Assembly: GCF_022808855.1 (NCBI RefSeq)
Contig: NZ_JAKZLF010000009.1
Location: 1-64,000, forward strand
From: Anaeromyxobacter soli
GTDB lineage: Bacteria > Myxococcota > Myxococcia > Myxococcales > Anaeromyxobacteraceae
Direction of reading: 5' to 3'
DNA: 64,000 bases
Part shown: positions 10,523 through 20,714 of the stretch, in pieces
How the letters are laid out: each line of letters begins with the position of its first letter
Numbering within the stretch: position 1 is the stretch's first letter
Program-made: the position numbers and the translations under genes
The notes under the pieces: model-generated
Database searches by the model: none
Told to the model about the DNA's origin: nothing
The model's input: only the letters and a program-made list of their open reading frames with translations

Positions 10523-11287
10523 ATGGCATACGATCTCGACGGCAAGGTCGCGCTCGTCACGGGCGCGACGGCGGGGTTCGGAGCGGCGTGCGCGGAGGCG
10601 CTCCTCCGCGCGGGCGCGCGGGTGGTCGCGACGGGGCGGCGCGAGGACCGGCTCGAGGCGCTCGCCGCCAGGGGCGGCGGCCGGGTCCACCCGCTCGTGC
10701 TCGACGTGCGCGACCGGGGCGCGGTCGAGGGGGCGATCTCCGGCCTCCCCGCGGGGTTCGCGGCGATCGACGTGCTCGTGAACAACGCGGGGCTGGCGCT
10801 CGGGCTCGAGCCCGCCCAGCGCGCGTCCCTCGACGAGTGGGAGACGATGATCGCGACGAACTGCACCGGCCTCGTGACGGTGACGCGCGCGGTGCTGCCC
10901 GGGATGGTCGAGCGGAACCGCGGGCACGTCGTGAACCTCGGCTCCGTCGCGGGGAGCTACCCGTACCCGGGCGGCAACGTCTACGGCGCGACGAAGGCGT
11001 TCGTGCGGCAGTTCTCGCTCAACCTGCGCGCCGACCTCCTCGGCACGGCCATCCGGGTGACGTCGATCGAGCCCGGGATGGCAGAGACTGAGTTCTCGCT
11101 CGTGCGGTTCAGCGGCGACGCCGAGCGCGCGAAGAAGGTCTACGAGGGCGTGACCCCGCTCTCGGGCGAGGACGTGGCGGACGCGATCGTCTGGTGCGTG
11201 ACGCGTCCAGCCCACGTGAACGTGAACGCCCTCGAGCTCATGCCCGTGCAGCAGGCGTTCGCGCCGTTCGCGGTGAGCCGCAAGTGA
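10523..11287 (+). CDS. short-chain dehydrogenase/reductase (YdfG-like)
   Basis: 254-residue cytosolic NAD(P)H-dependent oxidoreductase of the classical SDR type. The cofactor motif TGATAGFGAA replaces the usual TGxxxGIG with Phe at the Ile position. Other motifs are NNAG in VLVNNAGLAL, the catalytic Ser in NLGSVAGSYPYPGG, and YxxxK as YGATKAFVRQF. The sequence IEPGMAETEFSLVRFSGD is typical of the YdfG/3-hydroxy-acid (serine) dehydrogenase subgroup. The substrate cannot be set from sequence alone. It is monocistronic and convergent with rpoH. Confidence 0.9.
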   Translation: MAYDLDGKVALVTGATAGFGAACAEALLRAGARVVATGRREDRLEALAARGGGRVHPLVLDVRDRGAVEGAISGLPAGFAAIDVLVNNAGLALGLEPAQRASLDEWETMIATNCTGLVTVTRAVLPGMVERNRGHVVNLGSVAGSYPYPGGNVYGATKAFVRQFSLNLRADLLGTAIRVTSIEPGMAETEFSLVRFSGDAERAKKVYEGVTPLSGEDVADAIVWCVTRPAHVNVNALELMPVQQAFAPFAVSRK

Positions 11288-11304
11288 GCCTCGCCGAGAC
11301 GCGC

Positions 11305-11336
11305 GGCGCCGCCGACCCGTGGGGGGCGGCGGCGCC
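11305..11336. terminator. hairpin between convergent SDR and rpoH genes
   Basis: Perfect 9-bp stem, 11305-11313 with 11328-11336, loop of 14 nt, in the 70-bp gap between two convergent genes. It lacks a T tract but its position fits a bidirectional terminator. Confidence 0.4.
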
Positions 11337-11357
11337 GTCGAGGCCTCGGTCGCCGCG

Positions 11358-12257
11358 CTACTCCGTCGCCTCGGCCCCCATGGTCGCGGGGTAGCCGATC
11401 TCGTCGGCGAGCGGCTGCAGCTCGCGGCGGAGCTTCTCCAGCGCGCGGATCTCGAGCTGGCGCGCGCGCTCGCGCGAGAAGCCGAAGTGCTGGCCGAGAT
11501 CTCGCAGCGTCTCCTTGCCGTCGCCCATGATGCGGGCCTCGACGATGTGGCGCTCGCGCGGGTCGAGGCGGCCCATCGCCTCGCTCACGCGCCGGTTGAC
11601 GATCGCGTCCTCCTCGACGCGGGCGAGCTCCTCGTCCTGCGGATCCGCGTCGGCCGGGGTGAACTCGAGGTGCGTGCTCGTCCCGTCGGCGACCGGGGCG
11701 TCGAGCGAGAGATCGCGCCCCTCCATCCGCTGCTGCATCTCGATGACGTCGCTCGCCCGGACGCGGAGCTTCTTCGCGACGAGGTTCACGTCGATGCCCT
11801 CGGACTCGAGCCCGGCGCCCGGCGTCACGCGCTCGATCTCGTGGCGGGTGCGGGCGAGCGAGAAGAAGAGCTTCCGCTGCGCCTGCGTGGTCCCGATCTT
11901 CACGAGCGACCAGGACTTCAGGATGTGGTTCTGGATGTACGCCCGGATCCACCACACCGCGTACGAGATGAGCCGGATCTCCTTGTCCGGATCGAACTTC
12001 TGCACCGCCTTCATGAGGCCGATGTTGCCCTCCTGGATGAGGTCGGCCATCCGCAGCCCGTAGGAGCGGTACTCGAAGGCCACCTTGACGACGAAGCGGA
12101 GGTTCGCCTCCACGAGCCGGTGGGCGGCGCGCGTCTTCCCCTCGTCCCGGTACTCGCGGGCCAGGCGACGCTCCTCTTCCACGGTGAGGAGCGCGACCTT
12201 GTTGATCTCGCGGAGGTACTGGTCGAGGGTGCTGCTCGCGCCGGTCGTTCGATTCAT
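11358..12257 (-). CDS. rpoH: heat-shock sigma factor RpoH (sigma-32)
   Basis: 299 residues. Sigma region 2 is seen as [32 protein letters not shown]. The stretch [12 protein letters not shown] matches the RpoH box that distinguishes sigma-32 from other group-3 factors. Region 4 has the helix-turn-helix [21 protein letters not shown]. It directs RNA polymerase to heat-shock genes. Start ATG 12257 is preceded by GGAGGCAGGAACG, a good ribosome-binding site; an upstream in-frame ATG would add 72 low-complexity residues and is unlikely. The gene is single. Confidence 0.93.
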   Translation of the reverse strand: MNRTTGASSTLDQYLREINKVALLTVEEERRLAREYRDEGKTRAAHRLVEANLRFVVKVAFEYRSYGLRMADLIQEGNIGLMKAVQKFDPDKEIRLISYAVWWIRAYIQNHILKSWSLVKIGTTQAQRKLFFSLARTRHEIERVTPGAGLESEGIDVNLVAKKLRVRASDVIEMQQRMEGRDLSLDAPVADGTSTHLEFTPADADPQDEELARVEEDAIVNRRVSEAMGRLDPRERHIVEARIMGDGKETLRDLGQHFGFSRERARQLEIRALEKLRRELQPLADEIGYPATMGAEATE

Positions 12258-12596
12258 CGTTCCTGCCTCCTGGTGGCCTCGTGGTGATGTCGCGTCAGAG
12301 CCATCGAGCAATGGGCGTGCCGCGGGGGGAGGTCCCCTGTTTCTGGCGCAAAACCGGGGGGTGCCGCGCCGCCGGAGCGGACGCAGACTGTAAGAACGAA
12401 CGCAGTCGCCCGGTTCGAGATCGGTAAGCGCGACAGGAGCGGCCATCCGCGGGCGCGAGGCCTCGCCGGTCATGGCGGCGCTCGCTCGTGCGCTCGTGCT
12501 CCAGGGAGCCAGAGCCCGCAGAAACGACGGCCAGCGCCCGTGCGCCGGAGCGCCCGGCGAGCGGGCGAGCGACCGGTCTCGCGCAGCGGACGAACC
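12258..12596. other. intergenic region upstream of rpoH
   Basis: 339 bp between rpoH (leaving leftward) and the end of the GT4 gene. It should hold the rpoH promoter. I found no convincing hexamer pair, and a GGCAC...TTGC arrangement here has the wrong spacing for a sigma-54 site. No gene is evident. Confidence 0.4.
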
Positions 12597-13712
12597 TCAT
12601 GGAGGGGTTCCGAGGGCAGCAGCGCGGCCGGTGAGCGTGCGGTACAGCTCGAGCGTCCGGTCCGCCATCCGCTTCGGGCTGAACCGGCGCGCGCGCGCCC
12701 GCGCGCGGCCGGCGAGGAGCGCGCGCCGTCCGGGATCGGCCGCGAGCGCGCCGATGGCCGCGGCGAGGGCGTCGTCCTCGCCCGGCGTGACGAACGCGGC
12801 CGCGCCCGCCCAGCTCTCGCGGAGGCTGGGAATGTCTCCGAGGACGAGCGCGCAGCCCGCGAGCGCCGCCTCGAGGACCGAGAGCCCGAACGGCTCGTAC
12901 CGCGCCGGGTGCGCGAAGATGGCCGCCTCTCCCATCCATCGGGCGAGCTCCTCCTCCGGCAGGTGGCCGAGGAGCTTCGCGCCGCCACCGGCCTCCGGCA
13001 CGCGGGGCGCCCGGGTCGCGCGCGCGGGCTCCTCGGTCTCGCCGGCGATCGCGACGCGCCAGGGGAGCCGGAGCCGCGGCGCGATGCGCACCAGCGCCGC
13101 CGCGTTCTTCGCCTCGTCCCACAGCCGTCCGGCGCCGAGGACCAGCTCCGCCTTCGCTCGCGGGCGGAAGCGCGCGGGGTCGCGGCCGCCGGGGATGACG
13201 GTCGGGCGCGGGATCGGGCCGTAGTGGCGGACGAGCGCCTCGGCCATCGCCGCGCTCGGCGCCGCGACCGCGTCGGCGCCGCGCAGCCCGGCGGCCACGA
13301 CGTCGCGGTAGTGGTTCCACTCCGGAGGCGCGACCTCGTGCCGGACCGCCTCGAACCACGACAGCACGCAGGAGTGCCCCATGACGAGCTTCGGCGCGCG
13401 GAACGGGAGCGCCCCGTGCGCGAACGCGTTGGAGTGGACGACGTCGGGGCGCTCGCGCGCCTCGAGCTCGAGGAGCCAGCGGCCCGCGGCGCCGACGTCC
13501 TCCCAGGGGTCCTCCATCCACTCGAGCCGAAAGGCGCGCTCCTCGTGCACGAGGCCCGGGATGCCCGCGAGAGCCCGTCGCTGGTCGGGCGTGAGCAGGC
13601 GCCCTTCGGTGGCGAGCACCACGGCGACGCCCCGGGCGGCGAGCGCGCGCGAGAGCTCGACCGCGTAGGTGAACACGCCCCCGAGGGCGTCCGCGACGAG
13701 GAGGACCTTCAT
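12597..13712 (-). CDS. GT4 family glycosyltransferase
   Basis: 371 residues with the GT-B fold. The N-terminus MKVLLVADALGGVFTYAVEL is typical of GT4 enzymes. The C-terminal nucleotide-sugar site has GAGRLWDEAKN and the E-x7-E motif in EPFGLSVLEAALAG. It transfers a hexose from a nucleotide sugar. The acceptor is unknown, but divergent orientation to glgX and a nearby GH57 branching enzyme suggest alpha-glucan or a related polysaccharide. Start ATG 13712 begins the conserved fold. An 18-codon frame ends at this ATG with a 4-nt overlap (see rejected items). Confidence 0.87.
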   Translation of the reverse strand: MKVLLVADALGGVFTYAVELSRALAARGVAVVLATEGRLLTPDQRRALAGIPGLVHEERAFRLEWMEDPWEDVGAAGRWLLELEARERPDVVHSNAFAHGALPFRAPKLVMGHSCVLSWFEAVRHEVAPPEWNHYRDVVAAGLRGADAVAAPSAAMAEALVRHYGPIPRPTVIPGGRDPARFRPRAKAELVLGAGRLWDEAKNAAALVRIAPRLRLPWRVAIAGETEEPARATRAPRVPEAGGGAKLLGHLPEEELARWMGEAAIFAHPARYEPFGLSVLEAALAGCALVLGDIPSLRESWAGAAAFVTPGEDDALAAAIGALAADPGRRALLAGRARARARRFSPKRMADRTLELYRTLTGRAAALGTPP

Positions 13713-13953
13713 CGGCGCCCTGAGATCCGGTCGAGCACGACCTGCACTTCGACGATGCGTTCCATCTCCGGATCGTAGCGGCCGCCCTCCGCGAGCGCCC
13801 CGACGAGATGCGAGCTCGGGTTCGAGTACTACGCCATCGGCCGGCCGCGGTCCCGCGCCGGCGCGCGCCCCCGCCGGTCGGGCAGTTGCCCGATGGCCGT
13901 CCGTCCGGCGCGGGAGCAGCTTGAGGGAGGCCCGGACATGGAGCGGGCCCCCC

Positions 13954-16089
13954 ATGGCGGACGAGACGCTCTGGCCCGGACGGCCCCACCCCCTCGGCGC
14001 GACCTGCGACGACGAGGGCACGAACTTCGCGGTGTACGCGCGCGAGGCGGACGCGGTGGACCTCTGCCTCTTCGATCCCGCCGATCCCGCGCGCGAGCTG
14101 CGCCGGGTGCGGCTCACCGAGCGGACGGGGCACGTCTGGCACGGCTACCTGCCCGGCGTGAAGGCGGGGGCGCTGTACGGCTACCGCGCCCACGGCCCGT
14201 ACGAGCCCGAGGTGGGCCTCCGCTACGACGGCGCGAAGCTGCTCGTGGATCCCTACGCCCGCGCGATCTCGGGCGAGGTCGATCTGGCGGGTCCGATCTT
14301 CGCCTACCGGCCCGACGCGCCCGAGCAGGACCTCGCCATGGACGACCGCGACAGCGCAGCGGCGGTCCCGCGCTCCGTCGTCGTGGGCGGGGGCTTCGAC
14401 TGGGGCGACGATCGTCCGCCGCGCACCCCGCTGCACCGGAGCCTCATCTACGAGGTGCACGTGAAGGGCTTCACGGCGCGTCACCCCGAGGTCCCGCCCG
14501 AGCTGCGAGGCACCTACGCCGGGTTCGGCTCGCCGCCCGCCGTCGCCCACCTGCAGCGGCTCGGCGTGACCGCGGTCGAGCTGTTGCCGGTCCACGAGTA
14601 CCTCGACGACCCCTTCCTGCACGCGAAGGGCCTCACGAACTACTGGGGCTACTCCACCCTCGGCTTCTTCGCGCCGGAGCAGCGGTACGCCCGCGGCAGC
14701 CGCGGCGAGCAGGTGACCGAGTTCCGCGAGATGGTGAAGGCGCTGCACGCCGCGGGGATCGAGGTGATCCTCGACGTCGTCTACAACCACACCTGCGAGG
14801 GGAACCACCTCGGCCCGACGCTCTCGCTGAAGGGGCTCGACAACCGCAGCTACTACCGGCTCGTCGACGAGTCGCCCCGCCATTACTGGGACGCGACCGG
14901 CTGCGGGAACTCGCTCGACACGACGAACCCGCAGACGCTGAAGCTCGTGATGGACTCGCTCCGCTACTGGGTCGAGGAGATGCACGTCGACGGCTTCCGC
15001 TTCGACCTCGCCGTCACGCTCGCCCGCGATCCCGAGCTCTTCGACGAGGCGTCGCGCTTCCTCGTCGCCGTCCACCAGGATCCGGTGCTCGAGCGGGTGA
15101 AGCTCATCTCCGAGCCGTGGGACCTCGGCCCGGACGGCTACAAGGTGGGCGCGTTCCCGGTGCGCTGGTCGGAGTGGAACGGCAAGTACCGCGACGTCGT
15201 GCGCCGCTTCTGGAAGGGGGACGAGGAGCTCGCGAGCGAGATGGGCTACCGCCTGACCGGCTCCGCCGACCTCTACGAGGGGGCCGGCCGGAAGATCTAC
15301 GCGAGCGTGAACTTCGTCACCGCCCACGACGGCTTCACGCTGCGCGACCTCGTCAGCTTCGACCACAAGCACAACGAGGCGAACCTCGAGGAGAACCGCG
15401 ACGGCGCCGACGACAACCACTCCTGGAACTGCGGGGCGGAGGGCGAGACGGACGACCCCGCCATCCTCGCCCTGCGCGACCGGCAGATGCGGAACCTCAT
15501 GGCGACCCTGCTCGTTTCGCAGGGCGTCCCCATGATCGCCGCCGGCGACGAGATGGGGAAGACGCAGGGGGGCAACAACAACGCGTACTGCCACGACGAC
15601 GAGCTCTCCTGGCTCGACTGGAGCCTCGACGAGCGCCGCCGCGCCTTCCTCGCCTTCGTGCGCAGGATGGTCAAGCTGCGGATGGAGCAGCCGGTGCTGC
15701 AGCGGCGGCGGTTCTTCCGCGGCGGCCACCCGTGGGACTCGTCGCTCAAGGACCTCGCCTGGTTCCGCCCCGACGGCTCCGAGATGACGGAGGAGGACTG
15801 GCAGAAGCCGTTCGCGAGGTCGGTCGCCTTCCTCCTCGGCGGCGACCAGATCGCGACGCCGGACGAGCGGGGCGAGCGGATCATGGGCGACTCCCTGCTC
15901 GTCCTCCTCAACGCCTGGCACGAGCCCGTCACCTACGTCCTGCCCGACGTGGACTGGGGGCAGGAGTGGCAGGTGCTCGTGGACACCGCCGGCGCGTCCG
16001 AGGAGAAGCACGAGCACGTGAAGGCGCGTGGCGCCGTGCCGGTCGAGGCGCGCTCCCTCGTGATCCTCTCCCGCCCGGCCGATCGCTGA
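13954..16089 (+). CDS. glgX: glycogen debranching enzyme GlgX
   Basis: 711 residues, the usual GlgX length. It removes alpha-1,6 side chains from phosphorylase-limited glycogen. An N-terminal CBM48 domain (about 10-110) leads into a GH13_11 barrel. Catalytic residues lie in DGFRFDLAVTL (nucleophile Asp), ISEPWDLG (acid/base Glu) and FVTAHDGFTLRDLV (Asp). The typical GNNNAYCHDDELSWLDW is present. Start ATG 13954 gives M-A-D-E-T-L-W-P-G. It is divergent from the GT4 gene, and together with the GH57 branching enzyme forms the glucan module of this region. Confidence 0.95.
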   Translation: MADETLWPGRPHPLGATCDDEGTNFAVYAREADAVDLCLFDPADPARELRRVRLTERTGHVWHGYLPGVKAGALYGYRAHGPYEPEVGLRYDGAKLLVDPYARAISGEVDLAGPIFAYRPDAPEQDLAMDDRDSAAAVPRSVVVGGGFDWGDDRPPRTPLHRSLIYEVHVKGFTARHPEVPPELRGTYAGFGSPPAVAHLQRLGVTAVELLPVHEYLDDPFLHAKGLTNYWGYSTLGFFAPEQRYARGSRGEQVTEFREMVKALHAAGIEVILDVVYNHTCEGNHLGPTLSLKGLDNRSYYRLVDESPRHYWDATGCGNSLDTTNPQTLKLVMDSLRYWVEEMHVDGFRFDLAVTLARDPELFDEASRFLVAVHQDPVLERVKLISEPWDLGPDGYKVGAFPVRWSEWNGKYRDVVRRFWKGDEELASEMGYRLTGSADLYEGAGRKIYASVNFVTAHDGFTLRDLVSFDHKHNEANLEENRDGADDNHSWNCGAEGETDDPAILALRDRQMRNLMATLLVSQGVPMIAAGDEMGKTQGGNNNAYCHDDELSWLDWSLDERRRAFLAFVRRMVKLRMEQPVLQRRRFFRGGHPWDSSLKDLAWFRPDGSEMTEEDWQKPFARSVAFLLGGDQIATPDERGERIMGDSLLVLLNAWHEPVTYVLPDVDWGQEWQVLVDTAGASEEKHEHVKARGAVPVEARSLVILSRPADR

Positions 16090-16153
16090 CGCGGCGCGCG
16101 GGGAAGGCGCTCCCGCCCGGCGGCCGATTCGCGCGGCCGCCCCGGCCCGGCCT

Positions 16154-16168
16154 TATAATCCCCGCCCC
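16154..16168 (+). promoter_or_regulatory. perfect TATAAT box with very short leader
   Basis: TATAAT (16154-16159) lies 9 nt before the ATG at 16169. No clear -35 is present at 16131-16136 and there is no Shine-Dalgarno sequence. It implies a leaderless or near-leaderless mRNA for the response regulator gene. Confidence 0.5.
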
Positions 16169-17593
<1,425 letters not shown>

Positions 17594-17601
17594 CCCGCCC
17601 C

Positions 17602-20600
17602 ATGCGCCCGGCCCACGCCATCCCCGGCCTCCCCCCCGCGGCGCCCCGGGCGCCCGAGTCGGAGGAGCGCCTCGCGCGCCTCGGGCGCCGCGCGCCGGAC
17701 CGGCTCGACGAGGTGCTCGCGCTGTGCCGGCTCGCCGCCGATCCCGACCTCGCCCTCGCCGGCGTCGAGCGCTACGTGGACGGCGCGGGCGAGCTGCCCG
17801 CGGAGCGGGATCTGCTCGAGGCCCTCGTCCTCCTCGCCGGCTCGTCGCGCATGGTCCCGGCGCTCCTCGCGCGGGACCCGCGCCTCCTCCGCCGCGCCGC
17901 GCGCTCGCCGTTCCTCGGCCGCGAGCGCTCCGAGGCCGATCTGCGCCGGCTCCTCGCCCGCGCCGTGCGGAGGCTCGATCCGGACGACGTCGCGGGCCTC
18001 CTGCGCCTGCTCCGCGCGCTGCGCGCGCGCGAGATCGTCCGCATCGCCCTGCGCGATCTCCGGCGCGCCCGGGTCAAGGAGGTCACCGCGGAGCTCGCCT
18101 CGCTCGCGACCGCCTGCCTGGACGCGGCGATCCGGTTCCACGACCGGCGCCTGCGCGCGCGGCACGGGGCGCCCGCGGGGCTCGAGGACCGCGAGCCGGG
18201 CGCGGGCTTCTGCGCGATCGCCATGGGGAAGCTCGGCGCGCGCGAGCTCAACTTCTCCTCCGACGTGGACCTCGTCTACGTCTACGACCGGGACGGGCAG
18301 ACGGGCGGCGAGCGGCCGGTGACGCACTTCGCCTACTTCGCGAAGCTCGCCGAGCTCGTGACCGAGGCGATCGCGAAGCCCACCGAGGACGGGTTCGTCT
18401 TCCGGGTGGACCTGAACCTCAGGCCCGACGGGCAGAACGGCCCCATCGTCAACAGCGTCCGCGCCGCGGAGCTCTACTACCAGTCGTTCGGCCGCACCTG
18501 GGAGCGCAACGCGCTCGTGAAGGCGCGCCCGGCGGCGGGCGATCTCGCGGTGGGGGACGAGCTCTTGCGCCAGCTCGAGCCGTTCGTGTGGCGGCGCAGC
18601 CTCGATCTCGACGTGCTCGCCGAGATCCAGGCGATGAAGGCGCGCATCGACGCGCGGGCCGGCGCGGAGGGGAAGGACGACCTGAAGCTCGGCAAGGGCG
18701 GCATCCGCGAGGCCGAGTTCTTCGTCTCCGCGCTCCAGCTGCTCCACGGCGGCCGGCCGGACGGGAAGGCGCTGCGCGAGCGCGCGGTCCTGCCCGCCCT
18801 CGATCGCCTCCTCTTCGCCGGCGTCGTGCCCGCGAAGGACGGCGACGTGCTCGCGGACGCGTACCTGTTCCTGCGCCGCGCCGAGCACCGCGTCCAGATG
18901 GTGGAGGGCGCCCAGACGCACCGGCTCCCGGCCGCGGGCGAGCGGCTCGGCCTCGCGCGCGGGATGGGCTACGCGACGGAGGAGGCGTTCGAGGCCGCCC
19001 TCGCGGCGCACCGCGAGCGGGTGGCGAAGCTCTTCGGCGGGCTCCTCGGGGCGGCGGCCGAGGAGGCGCCGCTCGACCCGGAGCTGGCGCTCCTCGCCGA
19101 TCCCGACGTCGAGGCGGCGCGCCGGGCAGAGATCGCGTCGCGGCGCGGCCTCGTGGACCCCGATCGCGTCCTCGCCGCGATCGACGCCATGGCCCGGCGG
19201 CGCACGCCCTTCTCGCCCCACGGCGATCCCGCCGCTGCGGTCGCGCTCCTCTCCGACGCGCTCGGCACGCCCGATCCCGACCAGGCGCTCTCCCACCTCG
19301 CCGACTTCGCCGCCGCGCTCTCGAACCCCGAGCCGTACTTCCGCATGCTCGCCCAGCACCGGCGCGTCTCGCGGCTCCTGCTCGCGCTCTTCGGCACCTC
19401 CGACTTCCTGTCGAAGCGCTTCCTGCGCCACCCGGAGCTCATCGACATGCTGCTCCGGCAGGATCAGGTCCTGCTCGAGAAGGACGCGGCCCGCTTCCGC
19501 ACCGACCTCGAGGAGCGGCTCGCCGCGCTCCCGTCCGACCTCGAGGCGGACGACCTCCTGGAGCGCCAGCTCGGCGAGCTCCGGCGCTTCAAGAACGAGG
19601 AGGTCCTGCGCATCGCGATCCACGACATCGCGGGCACGATCGACCTGCCCTCCATCGCGCGCCAGCTCTCGGACCTCGCCGAGGTCTGCCTCGAGCGCTG
19701 CCTGGAGCTCGCCGAGGGCGAGGCGCGCGCGAAGGGGATGCTGCCGCCCTCGCGGCTCTGCGTCGTCGGCATGGGCAAGCTCGGCGGGCGCGAGCTCGGC
19801 TACCACTCCGACCTCGACCTCGTGTTCCTCTACCGCGGCGGCGGCGGCGAGCACCACACCGCCTACGCCCGGCTCGCGCAGCGCTTCATGTCCTTCCTGC
19901 AGATGCCTCTCCGCGAGGGGCGCCTCTTCGCCATCGACACGCGGCTCCGCCCGTCCGGCAACCAGGGCGCGCTCGTCATCGGCACGGAGGGGTTCACGCG
20001 CTACCACATGGGCGAGGCGCTCCCGGGCGGCGGCGCGCGCGACGGCGCCGCCGGCGGGGTGCGCAGCCAGCTCTGGGAGCGGCAGGCGCTCCTCCGCGCG
20101 CGGCACGTGGCGGGCGATCCCGCGCCGTTCGCCGAGATCGAGGCCCAGGTGATCGTGCCGGCCGTGTACGGGCCCCGCGAGGATCGCGCCCAGCTCGCCG
20201 CCGAGATCCGTCGCATGCGGGAGCGGATGGAGAGCGAGCTCGCCAAGGAGGCCTCGCGAGGCAAGAACCCGAAGACCGGACACGGCGGCCTCGTGGACGT
20301 GGAGTTCGCCGCGCAGTTCCTCCAGCTCGCCCACGGCAACGCGCACCCCGAGATCCGCACCGGCTCCACGCCGGTCGCCCTCGAGCGGCTCCGGGCCGCG
20401 GGGCTGTTGCGCGAGGCGGAGTTCGAGGCGCTCGCGCGCGGCTACGAGTTCCTGCGAAGGGTCGAGCTCCGGCTCCGGATCGTCCACGACTTCGCGATCG
20501 ACCACCTCCCCGAGAGCGGCCCGCCGCTCCACCAGCTCGCGCGCCGGCTCGGGTACTACGGCCCCGCGCCCGGCGACCGGTTCCTCGCGGACTACGCGCG

Positions 20601-20646
20601 CACCACCGGCGCGGTCCGCCAGGCGTTCGACGCCGTGGTGCGCTGA
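17602..20646 (+). CDS. glnE: bifunctional glutamine synthetase adenylyltransferase/deadenylase
   Basis: 1014 residues, close to the 950-1000 typical for GlnE. It adds AMP to and removes it from glutamine synthetase in response to PII. Two nucleotidyltransferase domains are visible: GKLGARELNFSSDVDLVYVY (about 215) and GMGKLGGRELGYHSDLDLVFLY (about 725), each with the paired Asp. GlnE helical regions follow both (GGIREAEFFV and GGLVDVEFAAQ). Start is ATG 17602, with GAGGGG 11 nt upstream. A GTG at 17590 overlapping the upstream TGA by 4 nt is an alternative adding 4 residues. It sits behind the NtrX-like gene, consistent with nitrogen control. Confidence 0.95.
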   Translation: MRPAHAIPGLPPAAPRAPESEERLARLGRRAPDRLDEVLALCRLAADPDLALAGVERYVDGAGELPAERDLLEALVLLAGSSRMVPALLARDPRLLRRAARSPFLGRERSEADLRRLLARAVRRLDPDDVAGLLRLLRALRAREIVRIALRDLRRARVKEVTAELASLATACLDAAIRFHDRRLRARHGAPAGLEDREPGAGFCAIAMGKLGARELNFSSDVDLVYVYDRDGQTGGERPVTHFAYFAKLAELVTEAIAKPTEDGFVFRVDLNLRPDGQNGPIVNSVRAAELYYQSFGRTWERNALVKARPAAGDLAVGDELLRQLEPFVWRRSLDLDVLAEIQAMKARIDARAGAEGKDDLKLGKGGIREAEFFVSALQLLHGGRPDGKALRERAVLPALDRLLFAGVVPAKDGDVLADAYLFLRRAEHRVQMVEGAQTHRLPAAGERLGLARGMGYATEEAFEAALAAHRERVAKLFGGLLGAAAEEAPLDPELALLADPDVEAARRAEIASRRGLVDPDRVLAAIDAMARRRTPFSPHGDPAAAVALLSDALGTPDPDQALSHLADFAAALSNPEPYFRMLAQHRRVSRLLLALFGTSDFLSKRFLRHPELIDMLLRQDQVLLEKDAARFRTDLEERLAALPSDLEADDLLERQLGELRRFKNEEVLRIAIHDIAGTIDLPSIARQLSDLAEVCLERCLELAEGEARAKGMLPPSRLCVVGMGKLGGRELGYHSDLDLVFLYRGGGGEHHTAYARLAQRFMSFLQMPLREGRLFAIDTRLRPSGNQGALVIGTEGFTRYHMGEALPGGGARDGAAGGVRSQLWERQALLRARHVAGDPAPFAEIEAQVIVPAVYGPREDRAQLAAEIRRMRERMESELAKEASRGKNPKTGHGGLVDVEFAAQFLQLAHGNAHPEIRTGSTPVALERLRAAGLLREAEFEALARGYEFLRRVELRLRIVHDFAIDHLPESGPPLHQLARRLGYYGPAPGDRFLADYARTTGAVRQAFDAVVR

Positions 20647-20698
20647 CGGGGCCTGGGTAGGCCGTCCCGGCGGTTTTCGTCGCCGGAGGGGACTCGTC

Positions 20699-20714
20699 TA
20701 CAATCCCCGCCGCC
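20699..20714 (+). promoter_or_regulatory. -10 box with very short leader before the patatin gene
   Basis: TACAAT (20699-20704) lies 10 nt before the TTG start at 20715. The block TCTACAATCCCCGCCGCC closely resembles the ones before 6769 and 16169. No ribosome-binding site is seen. Confidence 0.45.

Noticed and set aside
12340-12375. A GGCAC...TTGC arrangement upstream of rpoH as a sigma-54 promoter.
   Set aside because: The spacing between GG and GC is 4 nt too long for a -24/-12 element.
13709-13765. An 18-codon minus-strand frame (M-E-R-I-V-E-V-Q-V-V-L-D) ending with a 4-nt overlap at the GT4 ATG.
   Set aside because: The overlap is attractive for coupling, and the frame is open further upstream to a TAG, but no ribosome-binding site or family is seen; it may be the tail of a lost gene.
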